Assembly: GCA_020746875.1 (NCBI GenBank)
Contig: JAGTJL010000006.1
Coordinates: 1,798,001-1,862,000, forward strand
Direction of reading: 5' to 3'
Source: Rhexocercosporidium sp. MPI-PUGE-AT-0058
Lineage: Eukaryota > Ascomycota > Leotiomycetes > Helotiales
DNA: 64,000 nucleotides
The position numbers were made by a program, and so were the translations under genes. The notes beneath the pieces are model-generated. The model was given only the letters and a program-made list of their open reading frames with translations. It had not been told where the DNA came from and ran no database searches. Below are positions 24,447-35,410 of the stretch, piece after piece. Position 1 is the stretch's first letter. Each line of letters starts with the position of its first letter.

Positions 24447-25609
24447 ATGGCGGATACTGTAAGTTTTCCAGGTTGCATTTCCCTCCCACACCCCACCCGA
24501 TTTATCCATTACACACAACAATTTTGTAACACCACCTCACAGGAAATCCCAACCCACGAACGCAAGCCTCGCAAATCCGTAGCATTCAGCGAAGGAACAA
24601 CCATCGTAGACGAGAACGGTGCAGTCACAATGGCGGACGGACACGACGATACAAAGGACACGGCGCAGTCGCACTCCCCAAGTACGCCGCCTCTATCGCA
24701 GGCTCTTGGGGCATTTACTGACCCTGACCAAGGCGCTGATGGCGACGCGAACGAGCCGTCAAATGATGACGATGTCGCCAACATGTTGAAGGGGATGAAG
24801 AAGAAGAAGAGCAAGAAGCCCAAGGCTGAGGACGCGGATGCTGAGGGTGGCGAAGCTGTTGCTGAGGATGGCGGACTGGATCTCTCGTCGATGAAGAAGA
24901 AGAAGAAGAGCAAGAAGCCAAAAGAGACCGAGGACGATTTCGCCGCCAAGATCGCAGCGCTCACCGTCGAAGGTGAAGAGGAGGGCGAGGCTCCAGCTGC
25001 TGCAGCAGCAGAGAAGAAGGTCGTCGATGATGGTGACATGGAGAAGGGAACCGGTATCTGGCAACACGACTCAGAAGTCAAGATCCCATACGAGCAACTG
25101 CTCTCCCGATTCTTCACACTCCTCGCCCAGAAGAACCCAGACCACGCATCCAGCGGCTCCAGAAGCTACAAGATCCCACCTCCTCAGTGCCTCCGTGAAG
25201 GAAACAAGAAGACCATCTTCGCCAACATTGCTGAGATCTGCAAGCGTATGAAGAGAACCGATGAGCACGTCACCTCCTACTTGTTTGCTGAGTTGGGTAC
25301 GAGTGGTTCCGTCGATGGTAGCAGACGTCTAGTTATCAAGGGTCGTTTCCAGCAGAAGCAGATTGAGAACGTTCTGAGAAGATATATCAGTTAGTTGCGT
25401 TCCCCTCTGGATCAAGATCATATACTAACCATTTAATAGTGGAATACGTCACTTGCAAAACTTGCAGATCTCCAGATACCGAACTTAACAAGGGAGAGAA
25501 CAGACTGTATTTCATTACGTGCAACTCCTGCGGTTCCCGACGAAGTGTTACGGCCATCAAGACTGGTTTCTCTGCCCAAGTCGGTAAGAGACGCAGACAA
25601 CAAGGTTAA
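24447..25609 (+). CDS. SUI3: Translation initiation factor eIF2, beta subunit
   Basis: eIF2-beta is part of the GTP/Met-tRNA ternary complex that finds the start codon, and it docks eIF5 and eIF2B. The exons are 24447-24458 (only MADT), 24543-25389 and 25440-25609, giving 342 aa. The N-terminal half is disordered and holds two lysine blocks, [12 protein letters not shown] and [13 protein letters not shown], which are the eIF5/eIF2B contact sites; yeast and human proteins have three. The C-terminal domain begins near [12 protein letters not shown] and includes [18 protein letters not shown]. It ends with a C2-C2 zinc ribbon (CKTC and CNSC) and the basic tail VGKRRRQQG. The first intron falls after four codons, a common arrangement in this gene. 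Confidence 0.95.
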
Positions 25610-26748
25610 AGGATTGGCTAGTTGGCTGTATTGGGTTCATGCATTAGGCACATGGTTTTTATGATTCCACGAATCTCATGGCAGGGCATGAATACATCTT
25701 TAAGCATTGGGCTTGGACAAAATGGACTTGAGGGCTACATTTTAGCGCATCTCTCAAAAAAAGTACATAGACGAGCTGGCTGTTAGAGTACCCAAGAATG
25801 GACGGGCAGATATCAATGAAGCATGGTCGCACTGCATATATTCGAGCCTTACCTGCCGGTCCTCTAAGTGGCCCAGGAGAATGATACTGGCGCTCCCAGA
25901 ATAACTTGAAACAAATTTACTCCTTCTGTTGATATTGGAAGCATGCGACTTGAATTGTCGTGTGAAATGCCATTCTTGGTCAACTTCGTGCAACTGCTTT
26001 CCTACTCAGTCAGAATGCAACAGATCCTTCTTCAAAAAGTCCACTGTTGATCTTTCACTCCATCTACATAAACTTTCACAGTCCCACTTAGACCCTCGTG
26101 AGTCCACCATTCTCAAAGGGTGTTCCAGCGCGCCAAGTCATACCACCTCAACTAATGCCCCGACTTCTAAGCGCCCGGCTGAAAAGCCTACAAACCCTCA
26201 ATTCCGTCCACAGGTACAAACAACTTAGGCAAGGCGCTTCCATTGGACAGGACATTGGCATGGCAAGTGCTGGCCAATAACCGCCCATATCCTTCAAATC
26301 CGGAAGCTGGAAAGCTGGAAATAGACACAGCCCCCACAATGGCAGCTTGACTGGACGCGCTACTTACAGCTTATCCCCCGCCTGCCTGTGGGATTTAGGT
26401 GAGGTGGCTAAGAGCTGTCGGTCTCTTCTTTCATTTCATTTCTTTTCTTTTCTTTTGCTCTGCGATCTGCTACGTTGTCTTCCGACTTTTGAGGCATTCA
26501 TTGTTGATACAAAATATTCAAGTTTGGCATTATTGATCGGACAAAAAGCTTCTGCAATACTTGAATCGAGGAACCTTGGTGAGTACCCAGCTACATTGGC
26601 GCAACCGGAGAGTGCGGGGTGAGCGAGGCTGACCAGAATCCAAGAAAAGCCAACATATATCGATTCTTCTCCAAGAAAAGCTTTAAGTAGCTTCATCAAC
26701 TCGAGTCCCATATACCAAAACCATCCAACAGCTTGAAATCTTAGCATA
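25610..26748. other. Intergenic region upstream of the AIM24-domain gene
   Basis: These 1.1 kb hold the eIF2-beta 3' UTR and the promoter of the next gene. Frames of up to about 100 codons on both strands are not protein-like. A short CATTTCATTTCTTTTCTTTTCTTTT run lies near 26431-26455. No further feature is supported. Confidence 0.45.
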
Positions 26749-28179
26749 ATGTCCGGATACTATCCTCGTGAGTCTCTCAGCCTTGTCAGCTTCGCAGGTT
26801 TCTTGCTAATATCTGCAAAGCTCCTCCAGGTGGAAACGGAGGTAGGATCTCAATTGATCTCCTAGAGAGGTGACCCAACTCATCATTTTCCGTAGCTCAG
26901 CAGCAGTATGCTCCTCCTCCCTCCTCGCCGCCTCCAACGCAGACGAGCCACGGTTCATACTATCCCCCACCACCACAACAAGGGACTCCTCCTCAGGGAG
27001 GATCTTACCCTCCTCCTCCGCCGCAACCTACCCCTCCTCAAGTCCAGCAACACTACCAATCCCCTCCTTCGCAACAGATTCCAGCTCAAGTGCAGCAACA
27101 CTACCAGAGCCCACCCAATTTCTCCCATCGCACATCCTACCAGCAACCTGTAGCTCCAGCACAAGCTTCTCCTGCTTATGAGCAGCCTTCTCAACAAGGC
27201 TATGCCCAGCATTCGGCACATCAGTCGCTGGAGTATCCCCAGAGAAACCAGCTCTAGATACCAGCGCTACTTCAAACTTAGACCATGGAGCTCCAGCTGC
27301 TGAACACTTCGTTGGAGCCAGTACTACTCAAGATGATGTGGGAACTTTCAACGGAGGAAGTTACAGGATCAGTCATAGAGACACGAACACGATTCTCACC
27401 TGCCAGCTCGCTATGGGTTGTCCATTGACAGTCCGACCTGGTAAGAAAGCCCACTATCACTCTAAGATGAATTGGAGTGCTGACACACTACAGGTGCAAT
27501 GATCGCCATGACCCCAACCGTAACGCTCAAAGGCCAAGTCAAGTTCTCCATGAAGAAACTGCTCATGGCAGGTGAGATGACACACTCGACTTTCACCGGT
27601 CCAGGAGAATTACTCCTGGCTCCTCCCTCGCTAGGCGACATCACGAATATTCGCTTGGGAGGCAACGAGCAGTGGTCTGTTGGTCGTGATGCCTTCTTGG
27701 CTTGTACGCAGGGTGTGGTGAAGGAATATAAGCGACAAGGTATTGGAAAGGCGATGTTCTCTGGTGAGGGTATGTTCGTGTACAAGATTAGCGGAAATGG
27801 TCTGCTCTGGATTACGAGTTTGGGTGCCATCATTCGGAAGGATGTGAGTGTCGGATTTTGTCCATATTCTTGAGATGGGTGCTAATCAGATATTTGTAGC
27901 TCGGGGATGGTGAACGCTATATTGTTGACAATGGCCACTTGGTGGCATGGAACACGAAGTATATTCTCGAGCGTGTAGCTTCAGGTGGTATCATTTCAGG
28001 CTTGTCATCTGGCGAAGGTTTAGTGTGTAAATTCACAGGTCCTGGCACAGTGTTCATGCAGACGAGAAACCCAGTAAGTATTTTGATCCTGGCAATGTAG
28101 GTATTGCGTTCTCTCATCACTAACGTTCTCCTAGATTGCATTCGCCCAATGGATGGGTACTCATGCTGCGGCGATGTAG
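26749..28179 (+). CDS. AIM24-domain protein with Gln/Pro/Tyr-rich head; reading frame apparently shifted
   Basis: AIM24 (DUF124) proteins form a beta-rich fold; yeast Aim24 is mitochondrial and helps keep cristae organisation, but cytosolic relatives are common in filamentous fungi. The exons are 26749-26767, 26830-26841 (12 nt), 26896-27440, 27494-27843, 27900-28073 and 28135-28179. The head is a [14 protein letters not shown] low-complexity region without a presequence. The AIM24 domain starts near [13 protein letters not shown] and includes [19 protein letters not shown] and [15 protein letters not shown], ending [11 protein letters not shown]. The exons sum to 1,145 bases, one short of a multiple of three. 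The head frame stops at a TAG at 27255-27257, while the domain frame is open from about 27182. A base change or assembly error between 27182 and 27257 is the simplest explanation; no acceptable intron bridges it. Confidence 0.75.
26830..26841 (+). other. 12-nt micro-exon of the AIM24-domain gene
   Basis: The twelve bases GTGGAAACGGAG sit between a CCAG acceptor and a GTAGGA donor and encode parts of Arg-Gly-Asn-Gly. The flanking introns are 62 and 54 nt. Including it joins MSGYYP to the Gln/Pro-rich head in frame. The exon is a multiple of three, so skipping it would also stay in frame. Confidence 0.6.
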
Positions 28180-28596
28180 GATGGAACTTGTCGTTTTCTC
28201 TATCTTCGTTTCTCGGTGTCTGTGGACAAAATATCATTTCGGAGTAAGGCTTGCAGCGTATCTAGTTCAAATTGTCAAATACCAAAATCTTTTTCCACTC
28301 ATCTTCTGCCGATTTCTGAAGACTGGCTATTGGTATTTTCGGTTCTATAGGTCGTTCTTTCTTCCTGCTCGCTTCATTGCTCCTTCCCCCTTTACTTCTC
28401 GCTTACCCAGAAGCTAGTTGAGTCCAGACTTCCTTCGATGTGAACAAGATTCTCGTTCTCTTCTCCCATCCATCCATCCATCCATCCATCTTCAAGCACA
28501 TCATTGCTACTTCTCCCCATCCGTCTCTTCGCAGAAGAACGACATTAGCGTCTTGGATAGATCCCAGCATACAGTATCTCCGAATTGCTTCGCTTC
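28180..28596. other. Intergenic region with a short ATCC repeat
   Basis: The AIM24 3' UTR and the promoter of the next gene occupy these 417 bases. A perfect (ATCC)5-type tract lies at about 28468-28488. Two overlapping frames through it are repeat-driven and are not taken as genes. Confidence 0.45.
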
Positions 28597-31063
28597 ATGC
28601 TATATCCTGGGTGCCAGGTGAAGAGATACCGTTTCCGGCGTGAACCTGATCTCGTCCAGATCCTCAAGGAGCCTTCTCATAAGTCTAACAGATACAAGCA
28701 GAAGCAGTACTTCATCGCATGTAAGTACATATCCATTCAAGCTCAGCGGTGACGTGGATGGACTGCTGACGAGACACCGGTAGACCACAGTACAAGAGCC
28801 TCGTTCGGTGAAGGAGACAAGATTCCCGATCAGGAGTGGTCTTGGATCCCCGCCCAAGAAGCATTCTTGAGACGTATTCTTCTCGGGGGACGAAAACAGT
28901 TCCTTGCGTAGTCCGTGACACCCGGTCTATACACTTGCCATAGACAATATGGGTCAAGACGAAGAACGTCAAGAGTCCGGCAGAGGCAGAGGTCATAAGA
29001 AGCCGGAAACCAATGAGAACAAGAAAGAGAAGACTACGCCAAAGGGTCAGCCAGCTCGTGTGGTTCTCAAATCCAGTTCGTCGGCAATCAAAACGACACC
29101 TCGTATTACCCTACGGACCACCCCTAAGACTACGCCGAAAGCCTCTGCGAGCTTGCGAGAAACCCCCTCCTCGAAAAAGGAGACATCTTCAGCTACCAGG
29201 CATACGTATTCATCTCTACGATCAACACCTGCCAGTCACACAAAAGATCCTTCTCCGGTAACAAGACCAAAGGCTATTATCCGAGAAAGTCCACTACGAC
29301 CTACTCGAGACTCCCAAATTGGGTTCCGGCAACAAGGATCTGCAAAGAAACCTCCTTCTGCCAGACCCACATATGAGAGAGTCTCGAAGAGAAAAGACTT
29401 CAACGTAAGCCGTAACGTTTCCATTTCTTCGGAGGCCGATTCTAATATGGAATTTGCACCAAATCCGAAGAGTGCATCAATCGACGCTGATATCTTCACG
29501 GCTCCGAATGGCTCTGCTCTTTCCTCCTCTGATGAATTGGAAATCATCACCCAGGTCGGAGACTCGCCTTTCTATGCTGACGGGGAATTGAGTGGCGATG
29601 ACCTCGAATCGAGAATGAGGTCCTTTCTGAGGCGTCGTGAGCGTAGCTGCGTTTCTCGCAGATCAGAGATCAAGTCTGTCAAATGGGATCCAGCGATTGT
29701 GGCTTGTAGCCCCCTGTCTCCCGTTAGCAACAAACTGAAGCACAATGAGAATCACATTGCTAGGTTGCCACAAGAGAGGCAAATGCAGGAGCCCGTGCAG
29801 GAGCTGGAGAGTAGCCTCGACAACTTGAATCGGATTGCCATGGATTTGAAGAAAGCAGACAGGCGGATATTGCAACAGCTCTTGGAAGCTCTGAAGAATG
29901 TCGATAGCAGTGACGATACCACCATCATGCCCAGAAAGGCACGAGTCCCCTTGGGTGAGCAGAATTTCAAGGTCAAGGACAACCAACCAACAACCCCAAC
30001 AATGCCCAATTCGCAAGACGTCAACAATACTATCTTCAAGGCCAAAGGACTGAATCCTGAAGCCCCCGTTTATCGAAACTTCGCTCCCGTGAAAGCTCGC
30101 TTCTCTCCGCAGAAGGAAAACAAAGAAAACATTCCCCAGGGAGCTAAATGGCCATTAAATGTTCAGCGAAAACGACCTCATTCAAGCGAAGACTCAAATG
30201 GTACCAGGAACAGTCTTGATGACCCAGCCAAGCCCAACAAATACATACCACCTGCACTGCGGATGCGCAAAGCTTCACCATCGCTCCCAAAGCAAGATGT
30301 TGAGCCAATCTGGATCAAGACATTCCAACCTTTCTCGGCCATCCCCAGCCAAGCAGAAGATGTGCAGCAAAATGGCTTCCAGAATGTCATCGAGTTTCAG
30401 GAGTCGCTTCTTGACTCCCCTCTGGACTCAATGCACACCCTCCAGTCGCCCCTTCTTGCTCAGCCACCACGACTTCCTCTGGATAAACAGCTCACGCTTC
30501 CTCCTTCGTGGATGACAGGCTTTCAAAATGCGCAGCCACAACAATTAGGCCAACCAATCTTTCCAATGGGCGTCTATGCACCATATGTTGGGTTTGGTTT
30601 CCAGCCGAATGTTGTTTCCAATCCTACAGTATCTCTAGACTGGTATCCTGTACCCATGATTCCCCTTCCTGCGATACCAGCTCAGCACGAGCAATTTCCT
30701 AAACACCAGCAACAGCCCAACAAGAAAGCTAAGATTCATACAAAGAAACTACCAGTCAACTTGATCCCTAGTGAAAGTGAAGCAGGCCGAACTGCGATGG
30801 CTCTTGAACAAGCTTGGGCCACCCAGGTCTTGGATAAATTTATAGCGAAGTATCCAATGACGGGAAAGGCAAAGCCTCTCCCGAAGCTCACAAAGGAAAA
30901 GAAGGTTGCAACCAAGATACAGCAAAGACTGGAGGTGTTGTTGTTATACCAAAAGGAGAAGAAGGCTATGGAGGAGCAATTTGGTCAAACGCCAATATTG
31001 GAGCTGCCTCGGATCGCATCTGACTTATCATTTGAAAGCTCATCGGCAGACACTCTGGGCTAA
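28597..31063 (+). CDS. Uncharacterised, largely disordered fungal protein (777 aa)
   Basis: I do not recognise this gene. The proposed exons are 28597-28720, 28784-28873 and 28944-31063; all junction phases agree and the total is a multiple of three. The short N-terminal part is compact and charged (VKRYRFRREPDLVQILKEP, then EGDKIPDQEWSWIPAQEAF). The long third exon is mostly disordered and rich in Ser, Thr, Pro and Lys. It includes a predicted helix (ELESSLDNLNRIAMDLKKAD), the short motif NKYIPPALRMRKA, a Pro/Gln/hydrophobic stretch, and a basic, helical C-terminal segment (about 690-760) with KVATKIQQRLEVLLLYQKEK. The second donor, GTATTC, is weak. The alternative is two genes: an 83-aa protein ending at 28911 and a 704-aa protein starting at ATG 28949, but they would be only 37 bases apart. 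The upstream ATG is itself uncertain. Confidence 0.6.
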
Positions 31064-31755
31064 CTGATGTCGAAGCTGTCCTGAAGAAGCCAACGGTCTC
31101 ATCGTTCGCGACGGGTGCCAACAAACACCGAGATTCCCTGCATGGATTTTGTTAAGACACTTTGTCGAGGAGATGGGACTGCTTGCGGAAGGCATAGGAT
31201 AGTGCCTGAAATCAATAGGCCGCTGGACTTGTGGTAATGGCTTTGGTTTTGGTTGATCATGATTACGAGGAGGATTATGAGCGGAGGTTGGAAGTGATTG
31301 CTTCATGGCTGACGGAAGACAATCATCGGTGGCAATTTTATCATTAAACCTTTCGGTCATCGACTTCTTATCAGCAATTCTTTTTCGCGCCTTGTAACTT
31401 ACTGGAATTGATGTTTATCCAAGATTCTCCTTCCAAAATGCTTCTTCTTGGGACTTAAATTATGGATAGCGGATACCATATGTGTCATTGTCGTTTTTCT
31501 CAGGTAAAATATACCACTTATCGTATCATTATAAAAAAGACTCAAGTTCCATCACTTCTTGAGATGGTGATGCTCCAACGTGAACGGGTGGTGGAGGAAG
31601 TGAATCTTTTAGCGCCAATTCAGACGCGGCCGCACGGTACCTGCAGCATCCAGCCTCGTCCGTCCTCAAACCTCTCAGAACTGGCAACACTGGCATGCTC
31701 CTTCCTGTTGTGTCAAACACCATTGGAAAACAGTAACTATCAAATTGCTTTCGCA
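31064..31755. other. Intergenic region upstream of MED1
   Basis: These 692 bases hold the 3' UTR of the previous gene and the MED1 promoter. A minus-strand frame of about 106 codons starting near 31360 has no recognisable features and overlaps the end of the previous gene. The MED1 frame remains open upstream to 31462, but that sequence is not conserved-looking. Confidence 0.45.
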
Positions 31756-33790
31756 ATGGCTACACCAACAGCAGGCAAACACGGCCCCAACCAAGCCGTC
31801 GCAACACCTCCAGTCTCCACGCCCTTCTCAGCCTCGAACCACCACAGCCATCCCGCATTCTCACCTCACGGCCCACGCTCCGTCGTGCCCTCTCCTCAGC
31901 AAGTCAAGAAATCCCCAGCGAACTCGAATACCATGTACGGGTACCCAGGCGGTGGCCACCCCAGCAATTCGTCGTTCGGCGTAGGCTATGATAGTCCGTC
32001 TGCGGCGCTGGCGCTGGGTGTCCCTGGGCTTGAGTTGGGGCTCGATGGTCTTCCTGGGGGAATGGGCACGCCGGTTGGGGGTGTGAGTATGGGACATCTG
32101 GGCGGCGTGAGGGCTGATGAGGATGAGAGGCGGAGGAGGCTGGGGCAGGTTATGGATATCTTAAAGGTAGCTCTGCAAACATGATTTCTATTCCGTATGG
32201 GGAAGGCACGTATACTGACGAATTTGTTCTCAGGTTAGCAAAGGCCGTCTCAGCGGAGAAGGCGTAGAGCGATTGGGTTTGCGACTAGGCTTCGAATGTC
32301 TCTGGGAACCAACACAGCCTTCAGCACCGAGAATATTAATCATAGCCGGAAAAGCTCTCGCTCTCGACATCACTTTCGATCGCAATATTGTCCAGAAAGT
32401 CGCTCTATCTTTTCCCGAGTCGCCAGAGATAGTTACCAGGCATTCGGACAAGGCCGAGGAGATATTATTGAGGGATATGCAGTTCCAAGCGCATGAGAGT
32501 CCTTTAACGAAGAAGCTAGATAGGTTTGCAGCGAACTTGGAGATACTGGCGACGTTGGACAAGTTCAGTGTTATCCCCGGTTTGAATTGCCATGAGGCGA
32601 TTGCGGGTCTCTATGAGAGTGTGGAACGATTGCATTTGTGGGAGGTGGAGAGGCTGAAGGAGACTCAGGAGATGGCTGAGAAGGGTGATGCGTATGTGAT
32701 CAAGACGGCCATGTGTACGAAGAGCGGGAAGCCAATCATGCATACGAGGGATAGGTTGGGTATGAGCTTGGATTACTGGCAAGAGAAGCGGAAATTGTCG
32801 AGCAAGAAAGACGAAAAGACTTGGTCGCTACTTGTCGACTGCGCACAAGTTCCAGGCCTGGATTTTACGCCTATACGAGTTTCCGAACATTGGATATCGG
32901 CAGACATACAGAAAGCAAATGCCACAGTTGAGGATATTCTCCTTGAGCCGGATAATGGACCTGTTCTAGACTGGCTGGATCCTGAGAATACGCTGCTTCC
33001 ATCCACGGATCCTCCCAAAGCAGATGCAATGGATGGTGTAGAGGGAGCAACTGGTCAGAAGTTCCCAGAGGTCATGTTCGTCGCCAAGTTCGACCCTCCT
33101 CTCGTTGTGCCCTATATGCTGGCGACTCAGATATACAACTCGACGAGCGCGCCGATCGATCATTATGTGACGACTACTTTCGACGAACTGATGTTTCCTC
33201 GCAAGCCAGAAGACGATGTGCATAGCGATGGTCGCCGCATCACACGGGAATCAACGGTCACGGTGTATGCCAAGGACGGCGAAAAAAGCATAGTCGTTCA
33301 CCGAAGTGATTTATGGATCGATAAACCAGATTATGGCCGCACGTTAACAGAGCTTCCCTTCTCCCATCCCAGACAGCTAGTACAAATGCTCCCAGCACTC
33401 CGTCAATACGCCTTCCTATCCACTCTTCTCAACAAGAGCTTCGGCTCCAGCTCTCGGCCACCAACGAAGCCGCCGCAAAAGAAAGAAATCCACAGCAAGA
33501 GAAGCGAGTTCGCGGACTTCATGTCAGGCGTCTCAGATAATGTGAAGACCATGGACGTGAGTTTGACCACACAGCCGCACCTACGCCTACGAGTCAATTT
33601 CCCCTTCAAGAAAACCACTGCCGAAGTGACTTTTGAGATTAATCTGAATGGAGTGGTGGAGGTTGTGAATGAGAATTTACTTCAGGGAGCTGGAGCGAAA
33701 GGGTTGGAGGCGAAAGATCTGGCGAGGATGCTGGAACTGACGGAGGATTTGGGGGTGTGGCTTGAGTTTGTGAAGAGGCGTCTGGGATAG
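31756..33790 (+). CDS. MED1: Mediator of RNA polymerase II transcription, subunit 1
   Basis: Med1 belongs to the middle module of Mediator and links activators and repressors to RNA polymerase II. The exons are 31756-32166 and 32234-33790, giving 655 aa. The first 120 residues are a Ser/Pro/Gly-rich disordered head. The Med1 domain starts at the end of exon 1 (RRRLGQVMDILK) and continues with SKGRLSGEGVERLGLRLGFE. The segment with LTKKLDRFAANLEILATLDKF and NCHEAIAGLYESVERLHLWE is characteristic of fungal Med1. Later parts contain the beta-rich core and a conserved end (ARMLELTEDLGVWLEFVKRR). ATG 31756 is preferred over an in-frame extension because MATPTA begins the typical head. Confidence 0.9.
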
Positions 33791-35410
33791 ATGGGTGGAT
33801 GGTTGTTTTATTTGGCATGCATGATACCCGGATTTTGTAGCATTTATGTTATTTGGTACTTAGAGAGAAAAAGAAGGCCATTTATGAGTACGAGAGAGGC
33901 TTCGCTTGATGTTTGATAGTGGGTGAGTGAGTGGGTGATGATTAAAGTAATAGACACTGCGCACGCAGCCTGTTAAGTGTCAGGAAAAGATACACAAGCT
34001 AAGCGAGGCAAAAAGGCCACAAAACGAAAGCTACAACTCCACCAACCTGACTTCGTAAATAATTACCTAACCTCCCTTCCTCAGGGAGGAAGGAGAAAAG
34101 TCAAAAAGAGAGTGACAAGCTTGATGGAATTAAACCATCTCAACTTTCAATCCAGACATATGAAGATCTGGCGGTGCTGGGAATCGAACCCAGATTGAAA
34201 CGGGTCAGCATGAAATTCCACAGAGGGAATACCACAACGTCACGTGCTACCATTACTGGAGACCATGTTAGTTGAGGGTCGTGAATATTGGGTAGATGAG
34301 GAGGAACCGTACCACCACACCACCTGTGATTATCACTGGGAGATGGTGGCTGAAGTCGCTATTTCGATACATATTAGAATTAATTTTTTGACCGATGCTG
34401 GCCGAAGGCTTGGCAGCCTAGCGGGGCGGTGACTAACGGTTAGCAGAATGTTCGAATTCGAAACTTGGTAGAATAGTTCTTCTTTCTTCATTTCCTGGTA
34501 GGTACAACATCTATATTGCATTGAGGTTTGCTATATCGAAGACTTCTACGATTTGAGAACTCAAATCCAAAAATCCAATGCATGCTCTTTGAGATAAATT
34601 CCAGGGAACAGTGAGAACGCCTTTCGAAAGCCAATCTCTCTGTTGGAGACTTCTCACTGGTAGTCTGCCTTCGCGCACAAATCAGCCTCCCATCACCTCT
34701 GACACTGTCGCAGCTCCAGATCAGCGACACTGAGGCGTGCTTTGGATGTCTGTAGCCGCAATGGATATTAATCAAGCCGGAAACACCATGGTTGTAGATG
34801 GCATTGTTGAGGGGGAGGCTGTGCGATGAGCTTATCTGTACAAGCAAACTGTATCGTACAAAGTGCTGACAGTTTTCATGCCGTACTCCGCAGACGGTCA
34901 TTCAGGTAGATACCCTAGATGGCTGTATGCGTATACTGTATGGTTCCTTAATTCTATTTCACTCAATTCTATTGATAGCTCATCGCGGTTGGGCACTGAA
35001 AGCCCGAGTGGGTAATTTCTTGATCCTGAAAGGGGCCGTTAGAGTGCATCACGGCTCGGGTTTAGAGCACGAGAAAAACCACCGAAAGCAAGAATATATC
35101 GCAAATACTTTCCTCTTTGAGATCGTTTTTGATCTTCATCCTTATTCTATTTCAATGCTGCCTTTATTCTGGGGAGGAGCCCGCATAATTTCGAACACCA
35201 CTTCCGAGAGTGTCGGTCGAACTAGGAAGGCTTCATTGTTGCTGGATTATTACAGGACATAGCCCTTTTCGCTTCACCTTTCTTCCCTTCTCGTCTCCTT
35301 CAACTTCATCTCCAACATCACATCAATCAGTCGGGCATACTATTTTACCTACAGACTTTCTTCCCCACACTACCAATCTTAATGAGCATTCTTTCCTTGC
35401 CACTTATGCG
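33791..35410. other. Intergenic region with a tRNA-like relic
   Basis: These 1.6 kb contain no convincing protein gene. A degenerate tRNA-like sequence on the minus strand at about 34169-34265 is listed separately. A second short stretch at about 34424-34470, with TAACGGTTAGCA and GTTCGAATTCGAA, looks vaguely tRNA-like but does not fold. The 912-codon frame reaching back to 35210 is the leader of the next gene read in frame. Confidence 0.45.
34169..34265 (-). pseudogene. tRNA-like relic, possibly tRNA-His(GTG)
   Basis: Reading the minus strand, the 3' part is a perfect T-arm (CTGGG-TTCGATT-CCCAG) followed by CACCGCC and A, as in a tRNA acceptor end. The 5' part has a D-arm-like TAATGGTAGCACG and then TGACG-TTGTGGT, which matches the 5' side and loop of an anticodon arm with anticodon GTG. 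The 3' anticodon strand (expected CGTCA) is missing. About 30 unrelated bases follow, and the 5' acceptor strand (GGTCTCC) cannot pair with CACCGCC. I read it as a decayed or interrupted gene; an unusual intron-bearing tRNA is less likely. Confidence 0.4.

Noticed and set aside
24509..25117. 202-codon minus-strand frame rich in Ser and Phe
   Set aside because: Mirror image of the lysine-rich eIF2-beta coding sequence.
28949..31063. Separate gene beginning at ATG 28949
   Set aside because: Kept only as an alternative. A start 37 bases after another stop leaves no room for a promoter, and a phase-matching intron joins it to the upstream exons.
31040..31360. 106-codon minus-strand frame
   Set aside because: Overlaps the 3' end of a better supported gene and has no recognisable features.
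34424..34470. Second tRNA-like stretch (TAACGGTTAGCA, GTTCGAATTCGAA)
   Set aside because: No acceptor or anticodon stem can be formed around it.
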